A stretch of DNA of 64,000 bases. Origin: [Clostridium] aerotolerans DSM 5434 (GTDB taxonomy: Bacteria > Bacillota > Clostridia > Lachnospirales > Lachnospiraceae). Shown one piece after another: positions 7,558 through 16,408 of this stretch. The notes under the pieces are model-generated. The model was not told the DNA's origin, ran no database searches, and saw nothing but the letters and a program-made list of their open reading frames with translations. The translations under genes were made by a program, and so were the position numbers. The DNA is taken from the NCBI RefSeq assembly GCF_000687555.1, contig NZ_JHWJ01000005.1, positions 62,001 through 126,000 of the forward strand, written 5' to 3'. Positions within the stretch are counted from its first letter, which is position 1, and every line of letters begins with the position of its first letter.

Positions 7558-8878
7558 ACCAATCGTTGCCATCGTAGGCCGACCGAATGTAGGAAAGTCT
7601 ACGCTGTTTAATGTTTTAGCTGGCGATACCATTTCTATTGTAAAAGATACGCCAGGGGTCACCAGAGACAGAATCTATGCGGACTGCAGCTGGCTGGACC
7701 GAAATTTCACCCTGATCGATACAGGCGGTATTGAACCGGATAGCAAGGATATCATTCTGTCCCAGATGAGGGAGCAGGCGGAGATTGCCATTGCTACCGC
7801 CGATGTCATTGTATTTATCGTGGATGTGCGCCAGGGTCTTGTGGATTCCGACTCAAAGGTTGCAGATATGCTTAGAAAATCAAAAAAACCAGTGGTGCTT
7901 GCAGTTAATAAGGTAGACAGCTTCCAGAAGTTCGGCAATGATGTCTATGAGTTCTACAATCTGGGAATAGGTGATCCGGTTCCAGTATCTGCAGCTTCAA
8001 GACTTGGACTGGGAGAGCTTTTAGATGATATCATCAAGCATTTTGGTGAGGCAGAAGAGGGCGAGGATGAAGATGACCGCCCAAGAATTGCTATCGTTGG
8101 AAAGCCTAATGTAGGTAAATCTTCTATTATAAATCAGCTTCTGGGAGAAAACCGTGTTATTGTATCCAATATTGCCGGTACCACCAGAGATGCCGTGGAT
8201 ACGGAAATCGTTCACAATGGTACAGAATATGTATTCATTGATACCGCGGGATTAAGACGTAAGAGCAAGATTAAAGAGGAGCTGGAACGCTATAGCATTA
8301 TCCGTACCGTATCGGCTGTAGAGCGTGCAGACGTGGTGGTCGTTGTAATTGATGCAGAGGAAGGCGTAACCGAGCAGGATGCCAAGATTGCAGGAATTGC
8401 CCATGACAGGGGAAAAGGTATTATTGTGGCCGTGAATAAATGGGATGCCATTGAAAAACATGACAAGACCATTTACGAATATACCAACAATATTAAAAAC
8501 ACCCTTTCCTTTATGCCTTATGCTGAATTCGCTTTTATTTCTGCAAAGACAGGGCAGAGAATGAATAAACTCTTCGAACTGATTGATATGGTTCGTGAGA
8601 ACCAGACTTTAAGAGTCGCTACAGGAGTGTTAAATGAAATCATGACAGAGGCAGTAGCTCTTCAGCAGCCGCCGTCTGACAAAGGAAAGAGACTTAGACT
8701 TTATTATATCACCCAGGTTGCTGTTAAGCCGCCGACCTTTGTAATCTTTGTCAATGACAAGGAACTGACCCATTTCTCTTATACAAGATATATTGAAAAT
8801 AGGATTCGGGAATCCTTTGGTTTTAAAGGAACATCCCTTAAAATTATTTATAGAGAAAGAAGCGGAAAGGAACAATAG
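7550..8878 (+). CDS. der: Ribosome assembly GTPase Der (EngA)
   Basis: Der is a double GTPase needed for 50S subunit assembly. The 442-residue protein has two tandem G domains: the first with GRPNVGKST (residues 10-18), DTGG and NKVD; the second with GKPNVGKSS near 180, DTAG and NKWD; then a C-terminal KH-like domain that begins around residue 350. All nucleotide-binding motifs are intact. It starts within the last codons of the DUF512 gene (binding site AAGGAGATATT) and is followed directly by plsY. Confidence 0.98.
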   Translation: MSKPIVAIVGRPNVGKSTLFNVLAGDTISIVKDTPGVTRDRIYADCSWLDRNFTLIDTGGIEPDSKDIILSQMREQAEIAIATADVIVFIVDVRQGLVDSDSKVADMLRKSKKPVVLAVNKVDSFQKFGNDVYEFYNLGIGDPVPVSAASRLGLGELLDDIIKHFGEAEEGEDEDDRPRIAIVGKPNVGKSSIINQLLGENRVIVSNIAGTTRDAVDTEIVHNGTEYVFIDTAGLRRKSKIKEELERYSIIRTVSAVERADVVVVVIDAEEGVTEQDAKIAGIAHDRGKGIIVAVNKWDAIEKHDKTIYEYTNNIKNTLSFMPYAEFAFISAKTGQRMNKLFELIDMVRENQTLRVATGVLNEIMTEAVALQQPPSDKGKRLRLYYITQVAVKPPTFVIFVNDKELTHFSYTRYIENRIRESFGFKGTSLKIIYRERSGKEQ

Positions 8879-8879
8879 T

Positions 8880-9521
8880 ATGGAAAGAATTATCTGTCTT
8901 TTGGCTGGTTATTTATTTGGTCTGATACAGACCGGTTATCTTTATGGTAAAGCACATAAGATTGATATCCGTAACCATGGAAGCGGAAACTCCGGTACTA
9001 CCAATGCCTTACGGGTCATGGGTGCAAAGGCAGGAGCAGTGGTATTTTTTGGAGATTTCTTAAAATCCCTGCTTCCCTGCCTCTTAATCCGGGTGATCTT
9101 CAAAGATAAACCAGAGCTGGTGTATTTGCTGATGATGTATACAGGTCTTGGAGTTATATTAGGCCACAACTATCCCTTTTATTTGAAATTTAAAGGGGGA
9201 AAGGGCATTGCGGCTACCGCTGGCTTAATTGTAGCTACCGATTTACGTATGACGCTTTTATGCTTCGTTGCCTTTTTGTCTATTGTAATCATTACCAGGT
9301 ACGTTTCCTTAGGCTCACTGGTAGTGGCAGTGATACTTTTTACCTGGCTGGCTGCTTTTGCCACATTAGGGGCTTATGGAATCGATCAGGGGCTGCTTTT
9401 CGAGTTCTACATAATAACAGCTTTGATCAGCGGATTGGCGTTTTGGCGTCATCGGGCAAATATTGGACGTCTTGTCCGTGGTACAGAGAATAAAATCTCC
9501 CTAAACTTTGGAAAAAAATAA
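8880..9521 (+). CDS. plsY: Acyl-phosphate:glycerol-3-phosphate acyltransferase PlsY
   Basis: PlsY transfers the acyl group of acyl phosphate to glycerol 3-phosphate, the first step of phospholipid synthesis, and sits in the cytoplasmic membrane. The 213-residue protein has five to six hydrophobic helices and the three family motifs: GSGNSGTTNALRVMG, GHNYPFYLKFKGGKG (catalytic H and the glycine loop) and the late RHRANIGRL. The ATG at 8880 overlaps the end of der and has AAAGGAACAA as binding site; longer in-frame readings extend into der and lack support. gpsA, which supplies the substrate, follows 15 bases later. Confidence 0.95.
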   Translation: MERIICLLAGYLFGLIQTGYLYGKAHKIDIRNHGSGNSGTTNALRVMGAKAGAVVFFGDFLKSLLPCLLIRVIFKDKPELVYLLMMYTGLGVILGHNYPFYLKFKGGKGIAATAGLIVATDLRMTLLCFVAFLSIVIITRYVSLGSLVVAVILFTWLAAFATLGAYGIDQGLLFEFYIITALISGLAFWRHRANIGRLVRGTENKISLNFGKK

Positions 9522-9536
9522 AATGAGGTGTAGGAA

Positions 9537-10547
9537 ATGGCAAAAATTGGAATAATCGGATCGGGAAGCTGGGGTATTGCTTTGGCATCTCTTCTATATA
9601 ATAATAAGCATGAGGTGACGGTTTGGTCGGCACTTCCAGAAGAGATTGTTGAGATGAAAACGACGAGGAGACATCATACTCTTCCAGAGCTGGTACTTCC
9701 AGAGGATATGGCCTTTACAGAGGACCTTGAAGAAGCCATGACTGGACGGGACATTCTGGTGACTGCGGTTCCTTCTATTTATGTCCGTTCCACAGCAAAA
9801 AAGATGAATCCGTACTGTCGGTATGGCCAGGTAGTTGTCAATGTTGCAAAAGGCATTGAAGAATCCACGCTTATGACCCTTTCAGAAATATTGGAAGAAG
9901 AGCTTCCCATGGCAGATGTGGCAGTCTTATCCGGCCCAAGCCATGCCGAAGAAGTGAGCAGAGGACTTCCAACCACTTGTGTGGCAGGTGCCCGTACCAG
10001 AAAGACAGCGGAATACATTCAGGGAATTTTTATGCATGAAGTGTTCCGGGTCTATACAAGCCCGGATATCCATGGAATAGAAATAGGCGGTTCTTTAAAA
10101 AATGTCATTGCACTTGCAGCCGGAATCGCTGACGGACTGGGGTATGGAGATAACACGAAAGCAGCTCTCATTACAAGAGGTATTACTGAGATTTCCAGAC
10201 TTGGCACCTCCATGGGCGGTAAGTTCCAGACCTTCTGCGGACTTTCCGGCATTGGTGACCTGATTGTTACCTGTGCCAGCATGCACAGCAGAAACAGAAG
10301 AGCCGGTATTTTAATCGGTCAGGGAAAAACCATGGAAGAGGCAACAAAGGAAGTCAAGATGGTGGTAGAAGGTATTTACTCTGCCAAGGCTGCGCTTGCT
10401 CTCTCTGAAAAATACGAAGTTTCCATGCCCATTGTAGAACAGGTAAATGAAGTTTTATTTAACAATAAATCTGCTTCTGATGCGGTAAAAGATCTCATGC
10501 TTCGTGATAAGACAATCGAAAGTTCCGACCTCCCGTGGGAAGAATAA
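9537..10547 (+). CDS. gpsA: Glycerol-3-phosphate dehydrogenase [NAD(P)+]
   Basis: GpsA reduces dihydroxyacetone phosphate to sn-glycerol 3-phosphate, the acceptor used by PlsY upstream. The 336-residue protein starts with the dinucleotide-binding loop GSGSWGIALA (residues 7-16), has the VAKGIE and LSGPSHAEEV segments, the catalytic-lysine block GGSLKNVIALAAGIADG and the later NTKAALITRG helix. AATGAGGTGTAGG precedes the ATG. The pair plsY-gpsA is a functional unit for lipid synthesis, behind der. Confidence 0.97.
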   Translation: MAKIGIIGSGSWGIALASLLYNNKHEVTVWSALPEEIVEMKTTRRHHTLPELVLPEDMAFTEDLEEAMTGRDILVTAVPSIYVRSTAKKMNPYCRYGQVVVNVAKGIEESTLMTLSEILEEELPMADVAVLSGPSHAEEVSRGLPTTCVAGARTRKTAEYIQGIFMHEVFRVYTSPDIHGIEIGGSLKNVIALAAGIADGLGYGDNTKAALITRGITEISRLGTSMGGKFQTFCGLSGIGDLIVTCASMHSRNRRAGILIGQGKTMEEATKEVKMVVEGIYSAKAALALSEKYEVSMPIVEQVNEVLFNNKSASDAVKDLMLRDKTIESSDLPWEE

Positions 10548-10584
10548 TGGATACTGATTTTTTTTATATTTAAAATAAAAGCAG

Positions 10585-10634
10585 TTGACATTTTTTTAAA
10601 GCCATTTTATTATAAAGACTATGTATATATAGTC
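10585..10634 (+). promoter_or_regulatory. liv operon promoter with start-site palindrome
   Basis: A consensus TTGACA (10585-10590) and TATTAT (10608-10613) with a 17-base spacer form one of the best promoters in the window. Immediately after it, GACTAT (10617-10622) and ATAGTC (10629-10634) form a 6-bp inverted repeat around GTATAT, overlapping the expected transcription start. This could be an operator or a 5' stabilising hairpin. livJ begins 46 bases later behind TGAGGAGGAATGG. Confidence 0.75.
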
Positions 10635-10679
10635 AGAGGAACTGTATATATCAAATCATTTCATGAGGAGGAATGGATT

Positions 10680-11903
10680 ATGAAAAAATCTATGAAGAAG
10701 TTATTGAGCGTTACTATGGCAGTTGCCATGGCAGCCTCCCTGACTGCTTGTGGTGGACAATCTTCTGGTTCAGGTACTACTGGTGCAGATACGAAAGCAT
10801 CAGAAGGCGCAAAGACAGAAGCACCAAAAGCATCTGGCGAAGGCACCATTAAAATTGGTGGCATCGGACCGATCACAGGGAGCACCGCAATCTATGGACA
10901 GGCTGTTATGAATGGTGCTGAGCTTGCAATTAATGAGATTAATGCAAACGGCGGTATCGGCGGCGCTCAGATCGAGTACAATTTCCAGGATGATGAGGGT
11001 GATACAGAGAAAGCTGTAAATGCTTACAATACCTTAAAAGACTGGGGAATGCAGGTATTAATGGGAACTGTTACATCTGCTCCTTGTATCGCTGTAGGCG
11101 CAGAGTCAAGCAATGACAATATGTTCCAGTTAACTCCATCCGGTTCTGCTGTAGACTGTACAAAGTTCGAGAATCAGTTCCGTGTATGCTTCTCAGACCC
11201 AAACCAAGGTTCCGCTTCAGCGCAGTACATCGGTGAAAACAAGCTGGCAACCAAGGTAGCAGTTATTTATGACAGCTCTGATGTTTATTCCACTGGTATT
11301 CATGATAAGTTCATTTCCGAAGCAGGAAACCAGGGAATTGAAATCGTAGCAGATGAAGCTTTTACTGCTGATAACAACACTAATTTCTCCGTACAGCTTC
11401 AGAAGGCACAGGATTCTGGTGCTGAGCTGGTATTCCTTCCAATTTACTATTCTCAGGCAGCTTTGATCCTTGCACAGGCAAAGCAGATGGGCTTTGAAAC
11501 ATCATTCTTTGGATGTGACGGTCTTGACGGTCTTTTAAACGTAGAGAACTTCGATACAACATTAGCAGAGAATGTAATGCTTCTGACACCATTCGCAGCT
11601 GACGCTAAGGATGAGTTAACCCAGAAGTTTGTAGCTTCCTACAAAGAGAAATACAAAGAGACACCAAACCAGTTTGCTGCTGATGCCTATGATGCAATTT
11701 ATGCAATCAAGGCTGCTTCTGAAAAAGCAGGCGTGACTGCAGATATGGACGCTTCTACCATCTGTGACGGATTAAAGAAAGCCATGACTGAAATCACAAT
11801 CAACGGTTTAACCGGAGAGAACATGAAATGGACTGCTGACGGTGAGCCTGATAAAGCTCCTAAGGCTGTTAAGATTGTAAATGGTGTTTATAACGCAATG
11901 TAA
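10680..11903 (+). CDS. livJ: Branched-chain amino acid ABC transporter, substrate-binding lipoprotein
   Basis: This is the extracellular binding protein of a LIV-type importer. The 407-residue product has a lipoprotein signal peptide with lipobox LTAC (cysteine 24), a serine/glycine/threonine-rich linker to about residue 55, and a two-lobed periplasmic-binding fold of the Leu/Ile/Val receptor class starting at IKIGGIGPITGSTAIYGQ. Which amino acid it binds cannot be told from sequence; related receptors take Leu, Ile, Val, or sometimes other small amides. It has a strong promoter and is separated from livH by a terminator, the usual device for making more binding protein than membrane parts. 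Confidence 0.93.
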   Translation: MKKSMKKLLSVTMAVAMAASLTACGGQSSGSGTTGADTKASEGAKTEAPKASGEGTIKIGGIGPITGSTAIYGQAVMNGAELAINEINANGGIGGAQIEYNFQDDEGDTEKAVNAYNTLKDWGMQVLMGTVTSAPCIAVGAESSNDNMFQLTPSGSAVDCTKFENQFRVCFSDPNQGSASAQYIGENKLATKVAVIYDSSDVYSTGIHDKFISEAGNQGIEIVADEAFTADNNTNFSVQLQKAQDSGAELVFLPIYYSQAALILAQAKQMGFETSFFGCDGLDGLLNVENFDTTLAENVMLLTPFAADAKDELTQKFVASYKEKYKETPNQFAADAYDAIYAIKAASEKAGVTADMDASTICDGLKKAMTEITINGLTGENMKWTADGEPDKAPKAVKIVNGVYNAM

Positions 11904-11939
11904 TTTGGAAACAAATATCATTTGGTAAATGACCCAATG

Positions 11940-11970
11940 GAGGGTCGTCCAAGGGACGACCCTCTTTTTT
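11940..11970 (+). terminator. Intra-operon terminator between livJ and livH
   Basis: An 11-bp perfect stem GAGGGTCGTCC (11940-11950) with GGACGACCCTC (11954-11964) closes a three-base loop and is followed by six T. It lies 36 bases past livJ. Since livH-livF have no visible promoter of their own, this likely acts as a partial terminator that grades expression. Confidence 0.9.
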
Positions 11971-11999
11971 AAAATAAACAACGAATGAGGTGCGTTGGT

Positions 12000-12884
12000 A
12001 TGATGAGTTTCATATCCTATTTTATTAATGGTTTAAGCCTGGGCAGTGTCTATGCGATTATTGCTTTAGGATATACCATGGTATATGGCATTGCCAAGAT
12101 GCTTAACTTTGCTCATGGTGATGTAATTATGATTGGAGGATACGTGGTGTTCACAGTCGTCAGCACAATGGGCTTAGGTCCTGTTGCAGGCGTACTCCTT
12201 GCGGTTATCTTATGTACTGTTTTAGGCGTGGTCATTGAGGGCGTCGCTTACCGCCCTTTGCGTATGGCAAGTCCTCTTGCAGTTTTGATTACAGCAATCG
12301 GTGTGAGCTACCTGCTTCAAAACATCGCACTGCTTGTTTTCGGATCCAATCCCAAGTCTTTTACTTCCGTAGTAACAATTCCTGCTCTTAAATTAGCAGG
12401 CGGAAAATTAACGATTTCCGGCGAAACCATAGTTACCATTATCAGCTGTGTTGTTATAATGATCTGCCTGACCACTTTTATTAAGAAGACAAAAGCAGGA
12501 CAGGCGATGTTGGCAGTGTCAGAAGATAAGGGAGCCGCCCAGTTGATGGGTATTAACGTAGATGGTACCATTGCTCTTACCTTTGCCATTGGTTCTGCTT
12601 TGGCAGCGATTGCAGGAGCACTGTTATGTTCTGCATATCCAACCCTTACCCCATATACTGGTTCTATGCCAGGAATTAAGGCATTCGTAGCTGCGGTATT
12701 TGGAGGAATCGGTTCCATCCCGGGAGCACTTATCGGCGGACTTTTGCTGGGTATCATTGAGAATTTAAGCAAGGCTTATATTTCATCCCAGTTGTCTGAT
12801 GCCATCGTATTTGGAGTTTTAATTGTTGTTCTTCTTGTGAAACCAACTGGTATCTTAGGCAAGAAGATAAGCGAGAAAGTATAG
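12000..12884 (+). CDS. livH: Branched-chain amino acid ABC transporter permease LivH
   Basis: The 294-residue membrane protein has eight or so hydrophobic helices and the LivH/BraD landmarks: a beginning with FINGLSLGSVYAIIALGYTM, the NFAHGD motif near residue 38, and the AAIAGALL and AFVAAVFGGIGSIPGALIGG regions towards the C-terminus. The ATG at 12000 (followed by another ATG) was chosen because GAGGTG ends 7 bases before it; an ATG at 11985 would place five residues ahead but sits in front of this binding site. It pairs with LivM to form the channel. Confidence 0.94.
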   Translation: MMSFISYFINGLSLGSVYAIIALGYTMVYGIAKMLNFAHGDVIMIGGYVVFTVVSTMGLGPVAGVLLAVILCTVLGVVIEGVAYRPLRMASPLAVLITAIGVSYLLQNIALLVFGSNPKSFTSVVTIPALKLAGGKLTISGETIVTIISCVVIMICLTTFIKKTKAGQAMLAVSEDKGAAQLMGINVDGTIALTFAIGSALAAIAGALLCSAYPTLTPYTGSMPGIKAFVAAVFGGIGSIPGALIGGLLLGIIENLSKAYISSQLSDAIVFGVLIVVLLVKPTGILGKKISEKV

Positions 12885-12893
12885 GTGGGATAA

Positions 12894-13970
12894 ATGGATA
12901 AAAGTAATAAAACTAATTTTCGTCTGAGTAAAACATTAAAAAGCAATATCATCACCTATGGATTAGTGATCGTTGCCTTTATCATTGTCCAGATGCTTGT
13001 AAACGCTGGGCAGGTAAGCAGTCTCATGAAAGGGCTTTTAGTACCTCTGTGTATTTATACCATACTTGCTATTTCCCTGAATCTGACTGTTGGTATTCTT
13101 GGAGAACTGAGTCTTGGACATGCTGGTTTTATGTGCGTTGGTGCATTTTCCAGTGCCATTTTTTCTATTTCCATGTTAGAGACTATCCCAAATGCCGGTT
13201 TTCGCTTTTTTCTGGCCATCCTGATTGGTGCAGCCTCAGCTGCAGTGGCTGGAATTATTGTTGGAATCCCGGTTTTAAGACTTCGCGGCGACTACCTGGC
13301 TATTGTTACTCTTGCTTTTGGTGAGATTATCAAGAATGTAGTTAACGTTATTTTTATTGGTAAGGACTCTAACGGCTTACATTTTTCCATGAAAAATGCT
13401 ATGGCACTAAATATGGAAAAAGATGGTAAGATGATTTTAAATGGTGCCCAGGGAATCACCGGAACGCCAAAGAACGCTACGTTCCTGATTGGTGTGCTTC
13501 TCATTCTGGTCACTCTTTTTATCGTGCTGAACTTAATCCATTCCAGATCAGGACGTGCCATTATGTCAGTGCGTGACAACCGGATTGCGGCTGAATCCAT
13601 TGGTATTAATATAACAAAGTATAAGCTTATGGCATTTACCATCTCTGCTTCCTTAGCAGGTGTGGCAGGAGTGCTTTATTCTCACAATTTATCCTCCCTT
13701 ACTGCAACACAGAAGAATTTTGGCTACAACCAGTCCATTATGATTCTTGTATTTGTGGTTCTTGGAGGAATTGGTAATATCCGTGGATCTATGATCGCGG
13801 CAGTGATACTGACTCTGCTCCCAGAGCTGTTAAGAGGCTTAAATACGTACCGTATGCTGATTTACGCCATCATCCTGATTTTCATGATGATTTTCAACTG
13901 GAGTCCTAAGCTTATTGACTTAAGAAAACGTATTTTTCATAAGAGCAGGACAGAAAGAGAGAGGGTGTAA
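12894..13970 (+). CDS. livM: Branched-chain amino acid ABC transporter permease LivM
   Basis: The 358-residue membrane protein is the second permease. It shows the LivM/BraE signatures: LNLTVGILGELSLGHAGFMCVGA near residues 62-85, the RLRGDYLAIVTLAFGEI loop that contacts the ATPases, a later SVRDNRIAAESIGIN loop and the C-terminal FGYNQSIMILVFVVLGGIGN region. The ATG lies 9 bases past the livH stop, with AGGTGGGATAA as binding site. About nine hydrophobic helices are visible. Confidence 0.94.
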   Translation: MDKSNKTNFRLSKTLKSNIITYGLVIVAFIIVQMLVNAGQVSSLMKGLLVPLCIYTILAISLNLTVGILGELSLGHAGFMCVGAFSSAIFSISMLETIPNAGFRFFLAILIGAASAAVAGIIVGIPVLRLRGDYLAIVTLAFGEIIKNVVNVIFIGKDSNGLHFSMKNAMALNMEKDGKMILNGAQGITGTPKNATFLIGVLLILVTLFIVLNLIHSRSGRAIMSVRDNRIAAESIGINITKYKLMAFTISASLAGVAGVLYSHNLSSLTATQKNFGYNQSIMILVFVVLGGIGNIRGSMIAAVILTLLPELLRGLNTYRMLIYAIILIFMMIFNWSPKLIDLRKRIFHKSRTERERV

Positions 13971-13972
13971 CC

Positions 13973-14731
13973 ATGGCTTTGCTTGAAATCAAAAATCTTG
14001 GAATCTCCTTCGGTGGCTTGCGTGCCGTAGATAATTTTAGTATTACCATAGAAAAAGGGCAGTTATATGGTCTGATCGGCCCAAATGGTGCGGGTAAAAC
14101 CACCATTTTCAACCTGTTGACAGGCGTATATAAACCTAATGCAGGTACCATTCTTCTTGATGGGGAAAACATTACCGGCAAAAAGACAATGGAGATTAAT
14201 AATGCTGGAATCGCAAGAACGTTCCAGAATATCCGTTTGTTTAAAGAATTGACTGTACTGGATAACGTGAAGACAGGACTTCATAACCGCCATTCTTATT
14301 CTACATTAACCGGCATCCTTCGACTGCCAAAGTATTACAAAGTGGAAAAGGAAATGGATGAAAAAGCAATTGAGCTTTTAAAAGTATTTGATCTGGATCA
14401 GGAAAAAGATATTCTTGCCTCTAATCTGCCTTACGGTAAACAGAGAAAGCTGGAAATTGCCCGTGCCCTTGCCACTGGCCCCAAGCTTTTACTGCTTGAC
14501 GAGCCTGCGGCAGGTATGAACCCTAATGAGACCAAAGAGCTTATGGACACCATCCGGTTTGTTCGTGACAATTTTGATATGACGATTCTGTTAATTGAAC
14601 ATGATATGAAGCTTGTCTCCGGCATCTGCGAGAAGCTGACTGTTTTAAATTTCGGTCAGGTACTGATCCAGGGCGGCACTGCAGATGTATTAAATGACCC
14701 TGAAGTCATCAAGGCATATTTGGGCGAATAA
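13973..14731 (+). CDS. livG: Branched-chain amino acid ABC transporter ATPase LivG
   Basis: One of the two ATPases that drive the importer. The 252-residue protein has the Walker A GPNGAGKTT (residues 36-44), a Q-loop in RTFQNIRLFKELTVLDNV, the LivG-type signature LPYGKQRKLEIARALA in place of LSGGQ, Walker B LLLLDEPAAG and a switch histidine in LIEHDM. It starts 2 bases after livM with GAGAGGGTG as binding site. The long insertion HNRHSYSTLTGILRLPKYYK is usual in this subfamily. Confidence 0.96.
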   Translation: MALLEIKNLGISFGGLRAVDNFSITIEKGQLYGLIGPNGAGKTTIFNLLTGVYKPNAGTILLDGENITGKKTMEINNAGIARTFQNIRLFKELTVLDNVKTGLHNRHSYSTLTGILRLPKYYKVEKEMDEKAIELLKVFDLDQEKDILASNLPYGKQRKLEIARALATGPKLLLLDEPAAGMNPNETKELMDTIRFVRDNFDMTILLIEHDMKLVSGICEKLTVLNFGQVLIQGGTADVLNDPEVIKAYLGE

Positions 14732-14744
14732 GGAGGCTTAAGAC

Positions 14745-15455
14745 ATGGCAATACTTGAAGTGAAAAATCTGGAAGTATACTATGGCGTAATCAAAGCGCT
14801 GAAAGGTATTTCCTTTGATGTAAACGAAGGAGAGATCGTGGCCTTAATCGGCGCCAACGGTGCGGGAAAAACCACAACTCTTCATACCATAACCGGTCTT
14901 TTAAAATCAGCTTCCGGCAGTATACAGTTTGACGGCAATGACATCACCCGTATCAGAGGAGATAAAATTGTTGGAATGGGAATGGCCCATGTACCGGAAG
15001 GAAGGCGTGTATTCGCAGCATTAAGTGTATATGAGAACTTAAAGCTGGGTGCTTACACCAGACGGGATAAGAACGAAATTGAAGAAACTCTTCAGATGAT
15101 CTATAAGCGCTTTCCAAGGCTTTTAGAGAGAAAGAATCAGCCTGCCGGAACCTTAAGCGGCGGTGAACAGCAGATGTTAGCTATGGGACGTGCTCTCATG
15201 AGCCATCCTAAGGTCATCGTTCTTGATGAACCTTCTATGGGACTTTCTCCTCTCTATGTAAGTGAGATTTTTGATATCATTCAGGAGATCAATAAATCAG
15301 GTACCACTGTATTGCTGGTAGAGCAAAATGCGAAAAAAGCATTATCCATTGCAAACAGAGCTTACGTGTTGGAAACAGGAGACATTGTATTAAGCGGAGA
15401 TGCAAACGAGCTTATGAATAATGATTCTGTGAAAAAAGCTTATTTAAGTGAATAA
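14745..15455 (+). CDS. livF: Branched-chain amino acid ABC transporter ATPase LivF
   Basis: The partner ATPase of LivG. The 236-residue protein has Walker A GANGAGKTT (36-44), the MGMAHVPEGRRVFAALSVYENL segment typical of LivF, signature LSGGEQQMLAMGRAL, Walker B VIVLDEPSMGLSP and the LVEQNA switch region. AAGGAGG lies before the ATG. It is the last gene of the liv operon; a stem-loop with T-run follows. Confidence 0.96.
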   Translation: MAILEVKNLEVYYGVIKALKGISFDVNEGEIVALIGANGAGKTTTLHTITGLLKSASGSIQFDGNDITRIRGDKIVGMGMAHVPEGRRVFAALSVYENLKLGAYTRRDKNEIEETLQMIYKRFPRLLERKNQPAGTLSGGEQQMLAMGRALMSHPKVIVLDEPSMGLSPLYVSEIFDIIQEINKSGTTVLLVEQNAKKALSIANRAYVLETGDIVLSGDANELMNNDSVKKAYLSE

Positions 15456-15485
15456 TAAAAACTTAATATTAGAGTAGATATCTTT

Positions 15486-15539
15486 CACCCTGTATATTGC
15501 GGCCAGGCTCATGCCTGAAGTGATGTGCAGGGTGTTTTT
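15486..15539 (+). terminator. Terminator of the liv operon
   Basis: CACCCTG (15486-15492) pairs perfectly with CAGGGTG (15528-15534), followed by TTTTTG. The loop of 35 bases contains a smaller hairpin (AGGC with GCCT around 15505-15516), so the whole forms a branched structure. It lies about 30 bases past livF. Confidence 0.72.
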
Positions 15540-15620
15540 GTGTAAAAAATTTGTCCGTATCATCAAGAAATTTTATTTTACTTATGATATGATAATTGTT
15601 ATTACATACAGGGGGATAAA

Positions 15621-16403
15621 ATGATGTATATGACGCTGATTCAATGCAGCTTTAAACAGCAGATACAATATAAATGGAATCTGTTATTTCACATCATAGG
15701 GGATTTTTTAAGAATATACATAAAGGTTTGTATTTGGAAAGCTCTTTTAAAGGTAGGAAAGGGCATTGGAAGTGATTTTAAATCTCTGGCAGCTTATACG
15801 GTTTTGGCAACTATGGTTATTCTCTTAACAAAATCCAGTGTGGCAAGAGACCTTGCAGATCGTGTCAGGTCTGGAATGATCGCAGTGGACATGATTCGCC
15901 CCATCTCCCTCAAATGGTACTTTTTCTTTCGCCAGATGGGAGAGAACTTGTTTGATTTTTTGTTTGAAGGAGTTTTAATTGCTTTCTTATCATGGGTGAT
16001 CTGGGATCTTCCGTTTCCTGGTATCAGCGTGATATTACCATTTATCCCGTGTCTGTTGGCTGGGATTGTCATCATGTTTTACATACAGTATATCTTTGGT
16101 CTGCTGGTGTTCTGGATGAAAGATGGAACTTATACCAATATGATTACTAACGCCTTATTCGTGTTGTTTTCAGGAATAGAAATTCCATTGTGGTTTTATC
16201 CCCACTGGCTTCGGACCATAGGGGAGTTTTTACCGTTTCGTTATATTGTCCATGAACCAATTACCATATGGTTAGGGCAGAAAAGCGGAAGAGAAATTGC
16301 AATGACTCTTATCATGCAGGGATTCTGGCTCTTGGTTTTGTATTTGGCAGAACGATGTTTATGGAGTTTTATAAAAAAGAAACTTGAAATTCAGGGAGGG
16401 TAA
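15621..16403 (+). CDS. ABC-2 type exporter, permease subunit 1 (COG4587-like)
   Basis: The 260-residue protein has six hydrophobic segments and resembles the first membrane subunit of the paired ABC-2 exporters related to COG4587. Visible landmarks are the amphipathic N-terminus with KQQIQYKWNLLFHIIGDFLRIY, VRSGMIAVDMIRPISLKWYFF (the conserved coupling helix region) and a C-terminal FRYIVHEPITIWLG stretch. The substrate is unknown; relatives are often annotated as drug or peptide exporters. It begins an operon with a second permease, an ATPase and a regulator. GGGGGATAAA precedes ATG 15621. Confidence 0.8.
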   Translation: MMYMTLIQCSFKQQIQYKWNLLFHIIGDFLRIYIKVCIWKALLKVGKGIGSDFKSLAAYTVLATMVILLTKSSVARDLADRVRSGMIAVDMIRPISLKWYFFFRQMGENLFDFLFEGVLIAFLSWVIWDLPFPGISVILPFIPCLLAGIVIMFYIQYIFGLLVFWMKDGTYTNMITNALFVLFSGIEIPLWFYPHWLRTIGEFLPFRYIVHEPITIWLGQKSGREIAMTLIMQGFWLLVLYLAERCLWSFIKKKLEIQGG

Positions 16404-16408
16404 AAATC

